Assembly (NCBI RefSeq): GCF_024171565.1
Contig: NZ_JALJZZ010000003.1
Coordinates: 310,001 to 374,000, forward strand
Length of the DNA: 64,000 bases
From: Okibacterium sp. HSC-33S16
GTDB lineage: Bacteria; Actinomycetota; Actinomycetes; Actinomycetales; Microbacteriaceae
Direction: 5' to 3'
Below the pieces are notes generated by a model. The model had not been told where the DNA came from. It worked only from the letters and a program-made list of their open reading frames with translations, and did no database searches. Within the stretch, counting starts at the first letter, position 1; each line of letters begins with the position of its first letter. The position numbers and the translations under genes are program-made. This document shows, one piece after another, positions 25,601 through 34,367 of the stretch.

Positions 25601-26436
25601 GCGGCGGCGCCCGAGGGAATGCCCCGACCGTACTCGGACGCCGTGCCGTCGTCGTTGCCCACGAAGTGGAAGTGTCCCTTGCCTTCCTGAGTGCCGCGCT
25701 CACTCGCGTCTTCGCTGTCGACGAGCGTCGCGGAAAGATCGACAGTGACGCGTCGTGCCCGGTGGAACGGGTGAATAGGCGAGGGGGAAGAAGCGGCCGC
25801 GCTGGCGACCGGGCGGGCGTCGAGAGGGTGGCCAGAGGCATCCGTTTCGATGGATTGGCCGTAGAGGCCGCGGAGGATGCGTGTGAGTTCGGGCCAAAAG
25901 TAGCCGTCGCCGCGGAGGACAGAATCGACGCGGCGGAACCCCGGTGGCCGGAGCAGGCGCCAGGCGCTGCCGACATCCCGCCAGACCGGCAGGAGGGCGT
26001 CGACGTCTGCGCCGGCGCGCTGCGCAACGGCGAACATGACGGCGTTGAGGCCGCCAGCGCTTGCCCCCGCCATCACGTCGAACTCGATGGCGTCAAAGCC
26101 GCGGGAATCGAGCAGCCGGGCGTAGATGTGCGCGCGGTCCAGCCAGGTGGGGCGAGAAGCGTCGGCGGGAGAGGGCGGCACAATCACCGCCCAAACCTGT
26201 CCGTCGGCGTCGGTGCACACGCGAATGCGTCGCCAGAGATCCATTTCGGCTGCGGCTCCACCGATCCAGACCGCAAGGCTGACCCCGCCGCGCATGGCGA
26301 GTGCGGCTCGAAGCACCCGCGAGTGGCGCGGCGTGAATGCCTCGAACTCGGCGGCGGTGAGGCTCCGGGGCTCAGTGCGCTCGCCGGTTCCGAGGGCGAG
26401 GGCGATGAAGGCTGCTGGATCATCCGCGATCGTCAT
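22642..26436 (-). CDS. Patatin-like protein with C-terminal membrane segments (DUF3376 type)
   Basis: A 1264-residue protein. The N-terminal patatin phospholipase domain begins with RGGVSLAVWIGGAAAE (oxyanion region), has the lipase serine in AGASAGGLN (GxSxG) and the catalytic Asp in VVDGGVLDN. A long middle region carries the DUF3376-like part and a linker with TSSGSPTSSGSPTS repeats (around 24340-24400). The last 350 residues hold about nine hydrophobic segments. The closest known type is the actinobacterial patatin-related protein family. It is probably a membrane-bound lipid acyl hydrolase; the substrate is unknown. GGGGAGG lies 7 bases before ATG 26436; the frame extends to 26730, but without such a site. 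Confidence 0.85.
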   Translation of the reverse strand: MTIADDPAAFIALALGTGERTEPRSLTAAEFEAFTPRHSRVLRAALAMRGGVSLAVWIGGAAAEMDLWRRIRVCTDADGQVWAVIVPPSPADASRPTWLDRAHIYARLLDSRGFDAIEFDVMAGASAGGLNAVMFAVAQRAGADVDALLPVWRDVGSAWRLLRPPGFRRVDSVLRGDGYFWPELTRILRGLYGQSIETDASGHPLDARPVASAAASSPSPIHPFHRARRVTVDLSATLVDSEDASERGTQEGKGHFHFVGNDDGTASEYGRGIPSGAAAVPDSDLARLAYAARTTSSFPGAFEPALIFSKTTRVPLTGPLAADAESVDMTFAFHAHRIDWSHPFRVVDGGVLDNVPIDRAFRAIRGMASTVNATRALLYLDPSPPVQPLASVRPTQYGRADADSVFARPHRVLDRLADRQSQFLAAIQAGRGKRGISESGPEEEDEVERFRLALKQAQGRSESLAVFSEAAIDDYGTDAAQRAYVRFRSAADLQRLSLVLANPSLWQLGTNLPTRSAWRARSAEERSGFDVLFDAVYDSMSLAPIGSEFVRAVVLGPQALIDATLSLLNWVRALENVTDPGGEVADVRMRVYRILADATDARDLCLRAVLDDADRTGAPTPAQLADTVLTAWIRESAAATDAVAHQWRVLDECLAVLRAAAPGSSRAAALPTATDVPTAPDGRTSSGSPTSSGSPTSPKSSAPLDRAARDDPSESASAWAQVPWSGIPSRRPDFAAADLAPFLAAIGIPEPMSALTFWRITGDEPAAHPAEYTTLLERKRRTATRVALAQASSDIDDDVLTRLFGTGLTSLNKLAGTTAFSFGGFLSRQWRINDWWWGRLDAAAGMTRFLSSYPARRPVPGEHTVLPPASALADAVQANVLDDAAHSIDSPFRLPPTDPGSAPDIRAAFSLGGNSLTDLSPRYLLAIASRSMRVASRALSGSVSTSLRLLLALVRPILVFLPLAATPIRAAIAATVLGATITIAASSARVAVNRPDAWTLAPGLMVLAAILIALISGVVVAARRWRRLLHLLQASTTEWSDGALHSATALSRSALGQAALGTVAATATVGIAVWPLFRDGLSVSFWILAISGAIIAALARRWAQAPSGVSHPVLAFGAGTLAYAGWVAIVLLLPGLVAALPVNDTGEALENLSVTDGVLALTVTGAALVLALLLTVGWLPIRASQPRTWLLNAATVSVASAAGAGGVVLISQLLRGTEFASLNIATTVILTIAVWGSLLWWLPEIPEGRLPGWQSAEIPDTLRD

Positions 26437-26621
26437 GTGCTGTCCTCCCCGCCGGACTGCGGGCTTCGTTGCGAGACACCGTACTCCCGCCGCCACTCGG
26501 GGCGGTAGGGGAGTGCGCTGTTTCGCGAACGTGCGCGACAGCATCCGTTCATTGATACATCGTCCGTTCACCAGAAAGACACGCCAACGAGGAGATTGCC
26601 AGCCGCGAAAAAGGGGCCCTC

Positions 26622-26630
26622 TGCTAGGCT
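26622..26630 (+). promoter_or_regulatory. Extended -10 promoter of pnp
   Basis: TGCTAGGCT (TG-N-TANNNT) places transcription near 26637, right before the structured leader. The preceding stretch from 26437 holds no gene that I can support. Confidence 0.5.
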
Positions 26631-26639
26631 GGTCATGGC

Positions 26640-26800
26640 CCGATAGCAATATCGGAGTCGAATCACGGAGCAGGCCGGCAGGAAGCTGGTCCTCGGTGGT
26701 GAATTTCTCTCGCGTCGGAGTGCCCGACAATTCTCCCTTCGGTGTATCGGTGGGACGTCGAGAGCGATTTTCTACTGGAGATCAGCCGGACCGAATGGTT
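26640..26800 (+). ncRNA. Actino-pnp leader RNA
   Basis: A conserved structured 5' leader known from actinobacterial pnp genes, thought to be a cis-regulator of pnp. Seen here: a 6-bp hairpin with GCAA tetraloop (26640-26645 with 26650-26655), the characteristic stretch GGAAGCTGGTCCTCGGTGG, a helix CTCTCG/CGAGAG (26707-26712 with 26759-26764) enclosing GTCGG/CCGAC (26714-26718 with 26724-26728), and a closing CCGGC/GCCGG (26675-26679 with 26785-26789). Exact ends are uncertain. The call is from memory of the motif and its position before pnp. Confidence 0.72.
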
Positions 26801-26878
26801 TGAGTAATTACTGCCTGTTCCTGCTCCTATGCAGAGCGTGCGCCCACACGGGGCGGCGCTAAACGTAAGGAGTGACCT

Positions 26879-29185
26879 ATGGAAGGTCCAGAAATCAAGT
26901 TCGCCGAGGCAGTCCTCGACAACGGCAAGTACGGAAAGCGCACTGTCCGCTTCGAAGCGGGACGACTGGCACAGCAGGCACAGGGTGCCATTGCTGCCTA
27001 CCTCGACGAGGAAACCATGCTGCTCTCGGCGACGAGCGCGAGCAAGCAGCCCAAAGACCAGTTCGACTTCTTCCCCCTCACGGTGGACGTTGAAGAGCGC
27101 AGCTACGCTGCAGGCAAGATCCCCGGTTCGTTCTTCCGCCGTGAAGGCCGTCCGTCGACCGAGGCGATCCTCGTCTGCCGCCTGATTGACCGTCCGCTTC
27201 GCCCGTCCTTCGTGACCGGCCTGCGCAACGAGGTCCAGATCGTCATCACCGTCCTGAGCATCGCTCCCGACGAGTTCTACGACGCTCTCGCCATCAACGC
27301 GGCATCCATGTCGACCCAGATCTCGGGACTTCCGTTCTCGGGTCCGATCGCCGGCATCCGCCTCGCGCTCATCGATGGCCAGTGGGTTGCATTCCCGAAG
27401 GCATCGCAGCTGGAAAACGCTGTGTTCGACCTCACCGTGGCTGGCCGCCTCGTCACCGACGAGAACGGCAACGAAGACATCGCCATCATGATGGTTGAAG
27501 CAGAAGCCACCGAAGGCGCATGGGGCCTCATCCAGGCCGGCGCTCGCAAGCCGAACGAAGAGGTCGTCGCCGAGGGACTCGACGCCGCCAAGCCGTTCCT
27601 CCTCCAGCTGGTCAAGGCTCAGAGCGAGCTCGCTGCCCAGTCGGCCAAGGAAGTTCGCGAGTACCCGGTCTTCCTGCCGTACAACGACGAGACCCTCGCC
27701 GCTGTATCCGAACTCGCTCGCGAAGAGCTCACGTCGGTCTACCAGATCGCCGACAAGCTCGAGCGCCAGGATGCTGACGACGCCCTCAAGGACCGCGTCA
27801 AGGCTGCCATCGCCGCCAAGGTCGAGGCCGGCGAGCTGCCCGCCGAGACGAACAGCCAGGTGTCTGCCGCGTACAAGTCGGTCACCAAGGACATCGTCCG
27901 CACGCGCATCCTCACCGAGGGTGTCCGTATGGACGGCCGTGGCCTTGCCGACATTCGTCCGCTCGACGCCGAGGTGCAGGTCATTCCTCGGGTTCACGGT
28001 TCCGCAATCTTCCAGCGGGGCGAGACCCAGATCCTGGGTGTCACCACGCTGAACATGCTCAAGATGGAGCAGCAGATCGACTCACTGAGCCCGATCACGA
28101 AGAAGCGCTACCTGCACCACTACAACTTCCCGCCGTACTCCACCGGTGAGACCGGTCGCGTCGGTTCGCCGAAGCGTCGCGAGATCGGGCACGGCTTCCT
28201 GGCCGAGCGCGCCCTCGTTCCGGTTCTGCCGAGCCGCGACGAGTTCCCCTACGCCATCCGCCAGGTTTCCGAGGCTCTCGGTTCCAACGGTTCGACGTCA
28301 ATGGGTTCTGTTTGCGCTTCGACCCTGTCGCTGCTCAACGCCGGTGTGCCGCTGCGCGCCCCGGTTGCCGGTATCGCCATGGGCCTCGTCTCCGACGAGG
28401 TTGACGGCCAGACCCGTTACGCGGCCCTCACCGACATCCTGGGTGCAGAAGACGCACTCGGCGACATGGACTTCAAGGTTGCGGGTACTTCTGAGTTCGT
28501 CACGGCGATCCAGCTCGACACCAAGCTCGACGGCATCCCCGCCTCCGTGCTCAAGGCCGCGCTGACCCAGGCCAAGGAGGCTCGTGCCACGATCCTCTCC
28601 GTCCTGAACGCCGCGATCGACGCTCCGGATGAAATGGCACCGACCGCGCCTCGCGTGATCAGCGTCAACATCCCCGTCGACAAGATCGGTGAGTTGATCG
28701 GCCCCAAGGGCAAGACGATCAACGCCATCCAGGATGAGACCGGCGCAGACATCTCGATCGAAGAAGACGGCACCGTGTACATCGGCGCTGTTGACGGACC
28801 GTCGGCCGAGGCGGCTCGTGCCCAGGTCAACGCGATTGCCAACCCGACCAACCCTGAGGTTGGAGAGCAGTTCCTCGGAACCGTCGTGAAGATCGCCACA
28901 TTCGGTGCGTTCGTCTCGCTGCTCCCGGGCAAGGACGGCCTGCTGCACATCTCTGAGGTGCGCAAGCTCGCCGGTGGCAAGCGTGTCGAGAACGTCGAAG
29001 ACGTGCTTGGCGTCGGCCAGAAGATCCTCGTTCAGATCACGAAGATCGACGACCGCGGAAAGCTCTCGCTTGAGCCGGTCATCGCTGAAGAGCCCTCCGA
29101 GCGGGTCCACCCGGACGAGCCCGCTGAGGGTGGCGAGACGGCTCCGGCCGCCCGCGTCCACACGGACCAGCCGGCTGAAGGCTAA
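26879..29185 (+). CDS. pnp: Polyribonucleotide nucleotidyltransferase (PNPase)
   Basis: A 768-residue phosphorolytic 3'-5' exoribonuclease with two RNase PH domains (about 15-240 and 340-560), an inter-domain helical region, a KH domain (about 595-660, [16 protein letters not shown]) and an S1 domain (about 670-740, [26 protein letters not shown]). The first PH domain carries [11 protein letters not shown] and the second [21 protein letters not shown] and [16 protein letters not shown]. The last 30 residues form an acidic tail ([17 protein letters not shown]) beyond the S1 domain. AAGGAG precedes ATG 26879. Located in the cytosol; processes and degrades RNA. Confidence 0.98.
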   Translation: MEGPEIKFAEAVLDNGKYGKRTVRFEAGRLAQQAQGAIAAYLDEETMLLSATSASKQPKDQFDFFPLTVDVEERSYAAGKIPGSFFRREGRPSTEAILVCRLIDRPLRPSFVTGLRNEVQIVITVLSIAPDEFYDALAINAASMSTQISGLPFSGPIAGIRLALIDGQWVAFPKASQLENAVFDLTVAGRLVTDENGNEDIAIMMVEAEATEGAWGLIQAGARKPNEEVVAEGLDAAKPFLLQLVKAQSELAAQSAKEVREYPVFLPYNDETLAAVSELAREELTSVYQIADKLERQDADDALKDRVKAAIAAKVEAGELPAETNSQVSAAYKSVTKDIVRTRILTEGVRMDGRGLADIRPLDAEVQVIPRVHGSAIFQRGETQILGVTTLNMLKMEQQIDSLSPITKKRYLHHYNFPPYSTGETGRVGSPKRREIGHGFLAERALVPVLPSRDEFPYAIRQVSEALGSNGSTSMGSVCASTLSLLNAGVPLRAPVAGIAMGLVSDEVDGQTRYAALTDILGAEDALGDMDFKVAGTSEFVTAIQLDTKLDGIPASVLKAALTQAKEARATILSVLNAAIDAPDEMAPTAPRVISVNIPVDKIGELIGPKGKTINAIQDETGADISIEEDGTVYIGAVDGPSAEAARAQVNAIANPTNPEVGEQFLGTVVKIATFGAFVSLLPGKDGLLHISEVRKLAGGKRVENVEDVLGVGQKILVQITKIDDRGKLSLEPVIAEEPSERVHPDEPAEGGETAPAARVHTDQPAEG

Positions 29186-29203
29186 ACAGCTTTCTTCCTT
29201 CTA

Positions 29204-29249
29204 AGCGGATGCCCCGCCTCGAGAAATCGAGGCGGGGCATCCGCTTTTC
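29204..29249 (+). terminator. Intrinsic terminator of pnp
   Basis: A perfect 19-bp stem (29204-29222 with 29227-29245) with a GAAA tetraloop, followed by TTTTC. The strongest terminator in the window. Confidence 0.95.
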
Positions 29250-29379
29250 TTGGCGAAAGGGGTGATCCCCGTGACCGGCCGCGCTTTCGGCCAGCACCAG
29301 CCGAAGCGCACTGCCCTTCCTGCCTGGGAGCGAGTGGCTTCTCAGGACCGAGAGAAGAAAGCGCATACGACCATACCTT
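29250..29379. other. Non-coding stretch before the repeat array
   Basis: No supported gene. It contains an imperfect inverted repeat (GCGCTTTCGG at about 29284 with CCGAAGCGC at about 29302), and its last 25 bases resemble the tail of the repeat unit that follows, so the array may begin with a degenerate copy near 29355. Confidence 0.5.
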
Positions 29380-29932
29380 GCCCGAGCAGCCCTCGGTCGC
29401 GTGCTTGTCACCGATTGTGTCTGAGCAACGGTTGTTGCTCGGTCGATTCGGGTCGTTCGAGCTCACCGGGGTGCTGCTCGGGCGATAGTGGTCGCTGGGA
29501 CGGGGTTGCTCCGTCACAAAGGGTGGCTCGCCTTGGTGCTCGGGCGGAAACGGCGGCATCTGAGCTCTGGGAGCCGCCGCAACTGCCGGAGCAATGCGCG
29601 AGTGACCACAAGTGCCCGAGCAGCCCTCGGAAGCGGGGGCTTGTCGCCGATTGTGTCTGAGCAACTGTTGTTGCTCGGTCAGTTAGGGTCGTTCGAGCTC
29701 ACCGGGGTGCTGCTCGGGCGATAGTGGTCGCTGGGACGGGGTTGCTCCGTCACAAAGGGTGGCCCGCCTTGGTGCTCGGGCGGAAACGGCGGCATCTGAG
29801 CTCTGGGAGCCCCCCTAACTGTCCGAGCATTGCGCGAGTGACCACACGTGCCCGAGCAGCCCTCGGTAGCGAGGGTTGTCGCCGATTGTGTCTGAGCAAC
29901 GGTTGTTGCTCGGTTGATTCGGGTCATTCGGG
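29380..29932. repeat. Tandem array of ~235-bp repeats (2.35 copies), non-coding
   Basis: Units begin with GCCCGAGCAGCCCTCGG at 29380, 29614 and 29850 (periods 234 and 236); the third copy is cut after about 83 bases. The middle of units 1 and 2 (from GGGTCGTTCGAGC through CACAAAGGGTGG) is identical over nearly 80 bases. Each unit contains the short hairpin GAGCAAC-GGTT-GTTGCTC (in unit 2 the loop starts TGTT), an 11-bp inverted repeat (29380-29390 with 29473-29483 in unit 1) and many GAGCA/TGCTC words in both orientations. The unequal period breaks every reading frame, and no start has a ribosome site. I recognise no known element. It starts just after the pnp terminator and ends at the Lrp gene stop. 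Confidence 0.9.
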
Positions 29933-29953
29933 GCCGCCGTGATGCGGAGACAG

Positions 29954-30424
29954 TTACCCGCGCTGGGTGCGCTCCAGAAGCGGAGCCGCCCGGAACGGAA
30001 TGAGCTCACCCATCGCGAGAGACGTCTCCGCACGGTCAACGCCATCGCAGGCCAGGATGAGGCTCGACACTCGAAACAGGTCATCCGCATCTGTGGCGAC
30101 TACGCGAACCAGAAGGTCGCTTGACCCGCTGAGCCCATGTGCCTGGATGATCTCGGGGATCGTCTTCAGCTCCTCGACGATTGCGGCGAGCTTCTGCTGC
30201 TGCAGGTGCACCGAAATGAACGCCGTCAGCGGGTAGCCGATGGCCGCCGGGTTGATCCGCCGCTCGAATGAGGCGAGCACGTCGGTCGAGTCGATCGCGC
30301 TCAGCCGGGCCTGCACCGTGTTGCGTGAGAGTCCCAATTTCTCGGCGAGAGCGACGATCGACGAGCGCGGCTCCTCGGCCAGGGCGAGGAGAAGGCGGGT
30401 GTCCGTGCGATCGAGCTTGTGCAT
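29954..30424 (-). CDS. Lrp/AsnC family regulator, probable regulator of the bkd operon
   Basis: A 156-residue regulator with helix-turn-helix (about 4-50, LAEKLGLSRNTVQARLSAI) and a C-terminal RAM domain (SGSSDLLVRVVATDADDL). It is divergent from the branched-chain keto-acid dehydrogenase genes across a 173-base gap. In other bacteria Lrp-type activators of bkd genes (BkdR) respond to branched-chain amino acids; the same role is inferred here from position. The gap includes an A+T-rich patch near 30457-30480 (AAGCAATATGCGCAATT) that could hold a binding site. ATG 30424 is used; the frame extends to 30622 without a ribosome site. Confidence 0.88.
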   Translation of the reverse strand: MHKLDRTDTRLLLALAEEPRSSIVALAEKLGLSRNTVQARLSAIDSTDVLASFERRINPAAIGYPLTAFISVHLQQQKLAAIVEELKTIPEIIQAHGLSGSSDLLVRVVATDADDLFRVSSLILACDGVDRAETSLAMGELIPFRAAPLLERTQRG

Positions 30425-30597
30425 AGTGCCCGAGACTAGCACCACCCCAGTCGAACCAATCAAGCAATATGCGCAATTCACAGCAGCATGGTTGTGCCCT
30501 TTGAGGCTCGAGCGTACGGTCGCAAGTACATCTGGCAACGGCGCCAGATGCTGGAGCGCTGCGATCCAGCGATTCAGTACACGAAGGAAAGTGAACT

Positions 30598-31770
30598 GTG
30601 TCCACCACCCATGAAGGCACACGAACTCACGAGGCGCACGACGACATCCCCGTGCACCTCAGCCAGCTCGAGGACGTTGTGCAATTGATCAGTCCCACCG
30701 GCGAGCGTCTTTCGAGCCCGGGTTTCGACCCGTGGGTCGACGACGTTTCCACCGAGCAACTGGCGGACCTCTACGAAGACATGGTCGTCGTCCGCCGCAT
30801 CGACACCGAGGCGACGGCCCTCCAACGACAGGGTGAGCTCGGGCTGTGGCCGCCGCTTCACGGTCAGGAAGCCGCACAGATCGGGTCAGCCCGCACCCTC
30901 CGGCCCGACGACTTCGTCTTCTCCAGCTACCGCGAGAACGGCGTCGCCTACTGTCGCGGGGTCACCTTCACCGACCTCATGCGCGTGTGGCGCGGCACGG
31001 CGGCCGCCGGGTGGAACCCCTACGAGGTCGGAATGGCTACCCCTGCCGTGATCATCGGGGCGCAAACCCTCCACGCCACCGGCTACGCACTCGGTGCCTC
31101 CTTCGACGGCACAGACTCCGTTGCGCTGGCGTACTTTGGCGACGGCGCCACGAGTCAGGGTGACGTCAACGAAGCGATGGTCTTCGCGGCGAGCTTCCAG
31201 GCCCCCGTCGTGTTTTTCTGCTCCAACAACCAGTGGGCCATCTCCGAACCGGTCGGACTCCAGTCGAAACGCCATCTCTCCGATCGAGCCCCCGGCTTCG
31301 GCATTCCGAGCATGCGCGTCGACGGCAATGATGTCCTGGCCGTGATGGCGGCCACCCGCATTGCACTCGACCGGGCACGCAGCGGCGGCGGACCTACCTT
31401 CATCGAAGCGGTCACCTACCGCATGGGTCCGCACACCACGAGCGACGATCCCACCCGGTACCGCCCGACCGGTGAGCTCGACGAGTGGCGGGCCAAAGAC
31501 CCGATCAGTCGCGTGGCCGCACTGCTGGAGAGTCGCGGCGCGATGTCAGACGAGCTGCGTTCACGCGTGGAAGGGAAAGCGGATGCTGTCGCTCGCGACC
31601 TCCGCGCGGGCTGCCTGTCGATTCCCCAACCCGACCCGATGTCAGTCTTCGACGATGTCTATGCCGAGCCGCATTCCGGACTCGAACGGCAGAAGGGCCA
31701 GTACGCCGCCTACCTTGCGTCATTCGAGAACGGTCATGGAGACGGGGCCGAAGGGGGAGGCGCATCGTGA
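30598..31770 (+). CDS. bkdA: Branched-chain 2-oxoacid dehydrogenase E1 alpha subunit
   Basis: A 390-residue thiamin-diphosphate-dependent decarboxylase subunit of the E1 heterotetramer. The ThDP motif runs from GDGATSQGDVNEAM through CSNNQWAIS (about 181-220), and RENGVAYCRG and TYRMGPHTTSDDPTRYR are typical of the branched-chain type. It decarboxylates 2-oxoisocaproate, 2-oxoisovalerate and 2-oxo-3-methylvalerate. It starts at GTG 30598 with GAAGGAAA about 8 bases upstream. It overlaps the E1 beta gene by 4 bases. The name pdhA has also been used for this locus in M. tuberculosis (Rv2497c). Confidence 0.92.
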   Translation: MSTTHEGTRTHEAHDDIPVHLSQLEDVVQLISPTGERLSSPGFDPWVDDVSTEQLADLYEDMVVVRRIDTEATALQRQGELGLWPPLHGQEAAQIGSARTLRPDDFVFSSYRENGVAYCRGVTFTDLMRVWRGTAAAGWNPYEVGMATPAVIIGAQTLHATGYALGASFDGTDSVALAYFGDGATSQGDVNEAMVFAASFQAPVVFFCSNNQWAISEPVGLQSKRHLSDRAPGFGIPSMRVDGNDVLAVMAATRIALDRARSGGGPTFIEAVTYRMGPHTTSDDPTRYRPTGELDEWRAKDPISRVAALLESRGAMSDELRSRVEGKADAVARDLRAGCLSIPQPDPMSVFDDVYAEPHSGLERQKGQYAAYLASFENGHGDGAEGGGAS

Positions 31771-32867
31771 CCGCGTTCAGCACAGGGACCGTGCCAGCGG
31801 CAGGATCGATGGCGACCGGATCTCACGAAGCACCGGCATCAGTCCCCGCCGCCACGAGAACCATGTCGCTCGCCGGCGCACTCAACGACGGGCTTCGGCG
31901 TTCCCTGGCCCGTGACGACAAAGTGCTGCTTCTCGGTGAGGACATCGGCAAACTCGGTGGTGTGTTTCGCATCACCGACAAGCTGCAGGAGGAGTTCGGC
32001 CCGCGTCGGGTCATTGACGCCCCGCTCGCCGAGGCCGGGATCATCGGCACGGCAGTCGGGCTCGCAATTCGCGGCTACCGCCCGGTCTGCGAGATCCAGT
32101 TCGACGGCTTCATCTACCCGGGATTCGACCAGATCGTGGCTCAGGTCGCCAAACTGCACTACCGCACCCGCGGGGCTGTGACAATGCCGATCACCATTCG
32201 GGTGCCGTTTGGTGGGGGCATCGGCGCGGTCGAGCACCACTCCGAGTCGCCCGAGGCGTACTTCGCGCATACCGCAGGGCTTCGGGTGGTGTCCTGCTCG
32301 AACCCGCAGGATGCGCACACGATGATCCAGCAGGCCATCGCCTCCGACGACCCGGTGCTCTTCTTCGAGCCCAAGCGCCGGTACTGGCAGAAGGGTGAGG
32401 TGAACACCGAGCTCGGAGCCGACGCGCTGCCAATTGGCGAGGCCCGGGTGCTGCAGCCGGGGTCAGATGTGACGCTGGTTGCCTACGGGCCGCTGGTTCG
32501 CACCGCCCTGGACGTGGCGGCCGCCGCGGCAGACGACGGCGTGGCGATCGAGGTCATCGACCTGCGATCGCTCGCGCCCGTGGACTTCACGACGGTCGAG
32601 TCATCCGTTCGCAAAACGGGTCGGCTCGTGATCACCCACGAGGCCGCGCAGTCCGGGGGAATGGGCGCGGAGATTGCCGCGTCGATTACGGAACGCTGCT
32701 TCGACTGGCTTGAGGCCGCGCCCGCGCGGGTGACCGGGTTCGATACGCCGTATCCGCCCGCCGCGCTCGAGGAGGCGTTCCTGCCCGACCTCGACCGCAT
32801 CCTCGACGCGGTCGACCGGGTCCTCGGCCGCCGCAACTCGCTCACCGGATGGGAGGCACGCGCATGA
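31767..32867 (+). CDS. bkdB: Branched-chain 2-oxoacid dehydrogenase E1 beta subunit
   Basis: A 366-residue transketolase-like E1 beta subunit. Landmarks are LLGEDIGKLGGVFRIT, RVIDAPLAEAGIIGTAVGLA, FGGGIGAVEHHSESPEAYF and the C-terminal transketolase domain with RSLAPVDFTTVESSVRKTGR. GTG 31767 overlaps the E1 alpha stop; an in-frame ATG at 31863 (MSLAGALNDG) would give a more usual N terminus, and the first 32 residues are low-complexity Thr/Ala/Pro, so the true start may be there. Confidence 0.92.
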   Translation: MTAFSTGTVPAAGSMATGSHEAPASVPAATRTMSLAGALNDGLRRSLARDDKVLLLGEDIGKLGGVFRITDKLQEEFGPRRVIDAPLAEAGIIGTAVGLAIRGYRPVCEIQFDGFIYPGFDQIVAQVAKLHYRTRGAVTMPITIRVPFGGGIGAVEHHSESPEAYFAHTAGLRVVSCSNPQDAHTMIQQAIASDDPVLFFEPKRRYWQKGEVNTELGADALPIGEARVLQPGSDVTLVAYGPLVRTALDVAAAAADDGVAIEVIDLRSLAPVDFTTVESSVRKTGRLVITHEAAQSGGMGAEIAASITERCFDWLEAAPARVTGFDTPYPPAALEEAFLPDLDRILDAVDRVLGRRNSLTGWEARA

Positions 32868-34357
32868 GCGTCGTGAATTTTGCTCTGCCCGACCTCGGGG
32901 AGGGGCTGACCGAAAGCGAGATCGTCGCCTGGCGGGTCGCCGTCGGAGACACCGTCGCGCTCAACCAGGTCATCGCCGAGGTCGAGACCGCCAAGGCGCT
33001 CGTTGAGTTACCGTCGCCGTTCGCGGGAACCGTGTCGCGGCTGTTCGCCGACGAAGGCGCGACAGTCAACGTCGGTGAGCCGATTGTGGCGTTCGATGTG
33101 CCCGGTGGAGACGACGACGTGCCGACGAGCGGAGCGCCCGAGCCCGTCGACGCCGCTGGCGATGCTGATGCGCGTGGCGCTGCCAACACCATGACAACGG
33201 ATGCAGCTGGCTCGGTGAGTGACGACGCGAACGATTCCGAATCGCCGTCGGCTCCGTCGGATGCACAGGGTCTCGGCGAACGAGAGTCGGTGCTCGTGGG
33301 GTACGGTCCCCGGGTCGACGGTGGGGCGCGGCCGAAACGACGAGCGCGCACCTGGCGCGACGAGGAGCGGGCTCCCGACGCGGGGCAGCACGCAGACGAG
33401 GGAGCGGTTCGGGCTCGCGAGGCCGAACACGTGGCTCCCGAGGGGGAACACGCCGAGCGGCCGCGCTCAACCCCACCGGTACGCAAGTTCGCGCGCGACC
33501 GGGGGATCGACCTCGCGACGGTGTTCGGCACCGGCGAGAACGGGCTCATCACCCGCGAGGACGTTGAGCGTGCTGGTGAAACGGGGCCGCAGGCATCCGC
33601 TCTCCTGTCATCGGTTCAGGGAGGAGAACGTGCATCGGGGGGACGAGGGAGCCGGCGGCAGGATGTGCGCGTTCCGATTCGTGGGGTGCGAAAGGCGACG
33701 GCCGAGGCCATGGTGCGGTCGGCGTTCACGGCGCCGCACGTGACCGAGTTCCTCACGATCGACGTGACCGCGGGGGTGGACCTCGTGCGTGCTCTGGGCG
33801 AGACGGCGGAGTTTCGCGGGAAGCGGCTGTCGATTCTTACCCTCGTTGCGAAGGCCGTGATTCTCGCTGCCGCGCGGACACCCGCAGTGAACTCGCGGTG
33901 GGACGACCAGGCGCAGGAGATTGTGCTGCTCGGTGCCGTTCACCTGGGCATCGCGGCGGCGACCGGGCGCGGGCTGATTGTTCCGAACATCAAGGATGCG
34001 GACACGTTGAGCCTGTCTGAGCTTCGCGATGCGCTCGATGACCTCATTGAGAACGCGCGGGCCGGAACGACGAGTCCGCGGAGCCTGACCGGGGGAACAC
34101 TCACCATCACCAACGTCGGGGTGTTCGGCGTCGACGCCGGGACACCGATCCTGAACCCGGGGGAGGCCGCGATCCTCGCGATGGGCGCGGTGCGTCGGCA
34201 GCCGTGGCAGTACGCGGGTGAGATTGCCCTTCGGGAGGTGATGACGCTGAGCCTGTCGTTCGACCACCGGCTCGTCGATGGGGAGCAGGGGTCACGGTTC
34301 CTCGTGGATGTCGGCACCATCCTCAGTAATCCCGCGATGGTCCTGACGATGGTGTGA
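32864..34357 (+). CDS. bkdC: Dihydrolipoamide acyltransferase (E2) of the branched-chain complex
   Basis: A 497-residue E2 core protein. Its single lipoyl domain is at 1-80 with the lipoylated Lys in VETAKALV (K44). An Asp/Ser/Ala-rich linker of about 130 residues follows, then the E1/E3-binding domain (about 208-245, VRKFARDRGIDLATVFGTG) and the C-terminal catalytic domain with SFDHRLVDGEQG near the end. It transfers the acyl group to CoA. GGGAGG lies 7 bases upstream of ATG 32864. No lipoamide dehydrogenase (E3) gene is present in this operon, so E3 must come from elsewhere. Confidence 0.93.
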   Translation: MSVVNFALPDLGEGLTESEIVAWRVAVGDTVALNQVIAEVETAKALVELPSPFAGTVSRLFADEGATVNVGEPIVAFDVPGGDDDVPTSGAPEPVDAAGDADARGAANTMTTDAAGSVSDDANDSESPSAPSDAQGLGERESVLVGYGPRVDGGARPKRRARTWRDEERAPDAGQHADEGAVRAREAEHVAPEGEHAERPRSTPPVRKFARDRGIDLATVFGTGENGLITREDVERAGETGPQASALLSSVQGGERASGGRGSRRQDVRVPIRGVRKATAEAMVRSAFTAPHVTEFLTIDVTAGVDLVRALGETAEFRGKRLSILTLVAKAVILAAARTPAVNSRWDDQAQEIVLLGAVHLGIAAATGRGLIVPNIKDADTLSLSELRDALDDLIENARAGTTSPRSLTGGTLTITNVGVFGVDAGTPILNPGEAAILAMGAVRRQPWQYAGEIALREVMTLSLSFDHRLVDGEQGSRFLVDVGTILSNPAMVLTMV

Positions 34358-34367
34358 GGGGGCCGGC

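Noticed and set aside
26437-26730. N-terminal extension of the patatin-like protein by 98 residues
   Set aside because: ATG 26436 has GGGGAGG at the right distance; the extension would run through the promoter and leader of pnp and has no domain.
29182-29664. Minus-strand 160-residue reading frame over the repeats
   Set aside because: Pro/Ser-rich composition, no ribosome site, and the 234/236-base period breaks the frame in the next unit; the similar 82-residue frame at 29679-29927 is a shadow of the same repeat.
29380-29932. CRISPR array
   Set aside because: Repeat units are about 235 bases, with no short direct repeats, no unique spacers and no cas genes.
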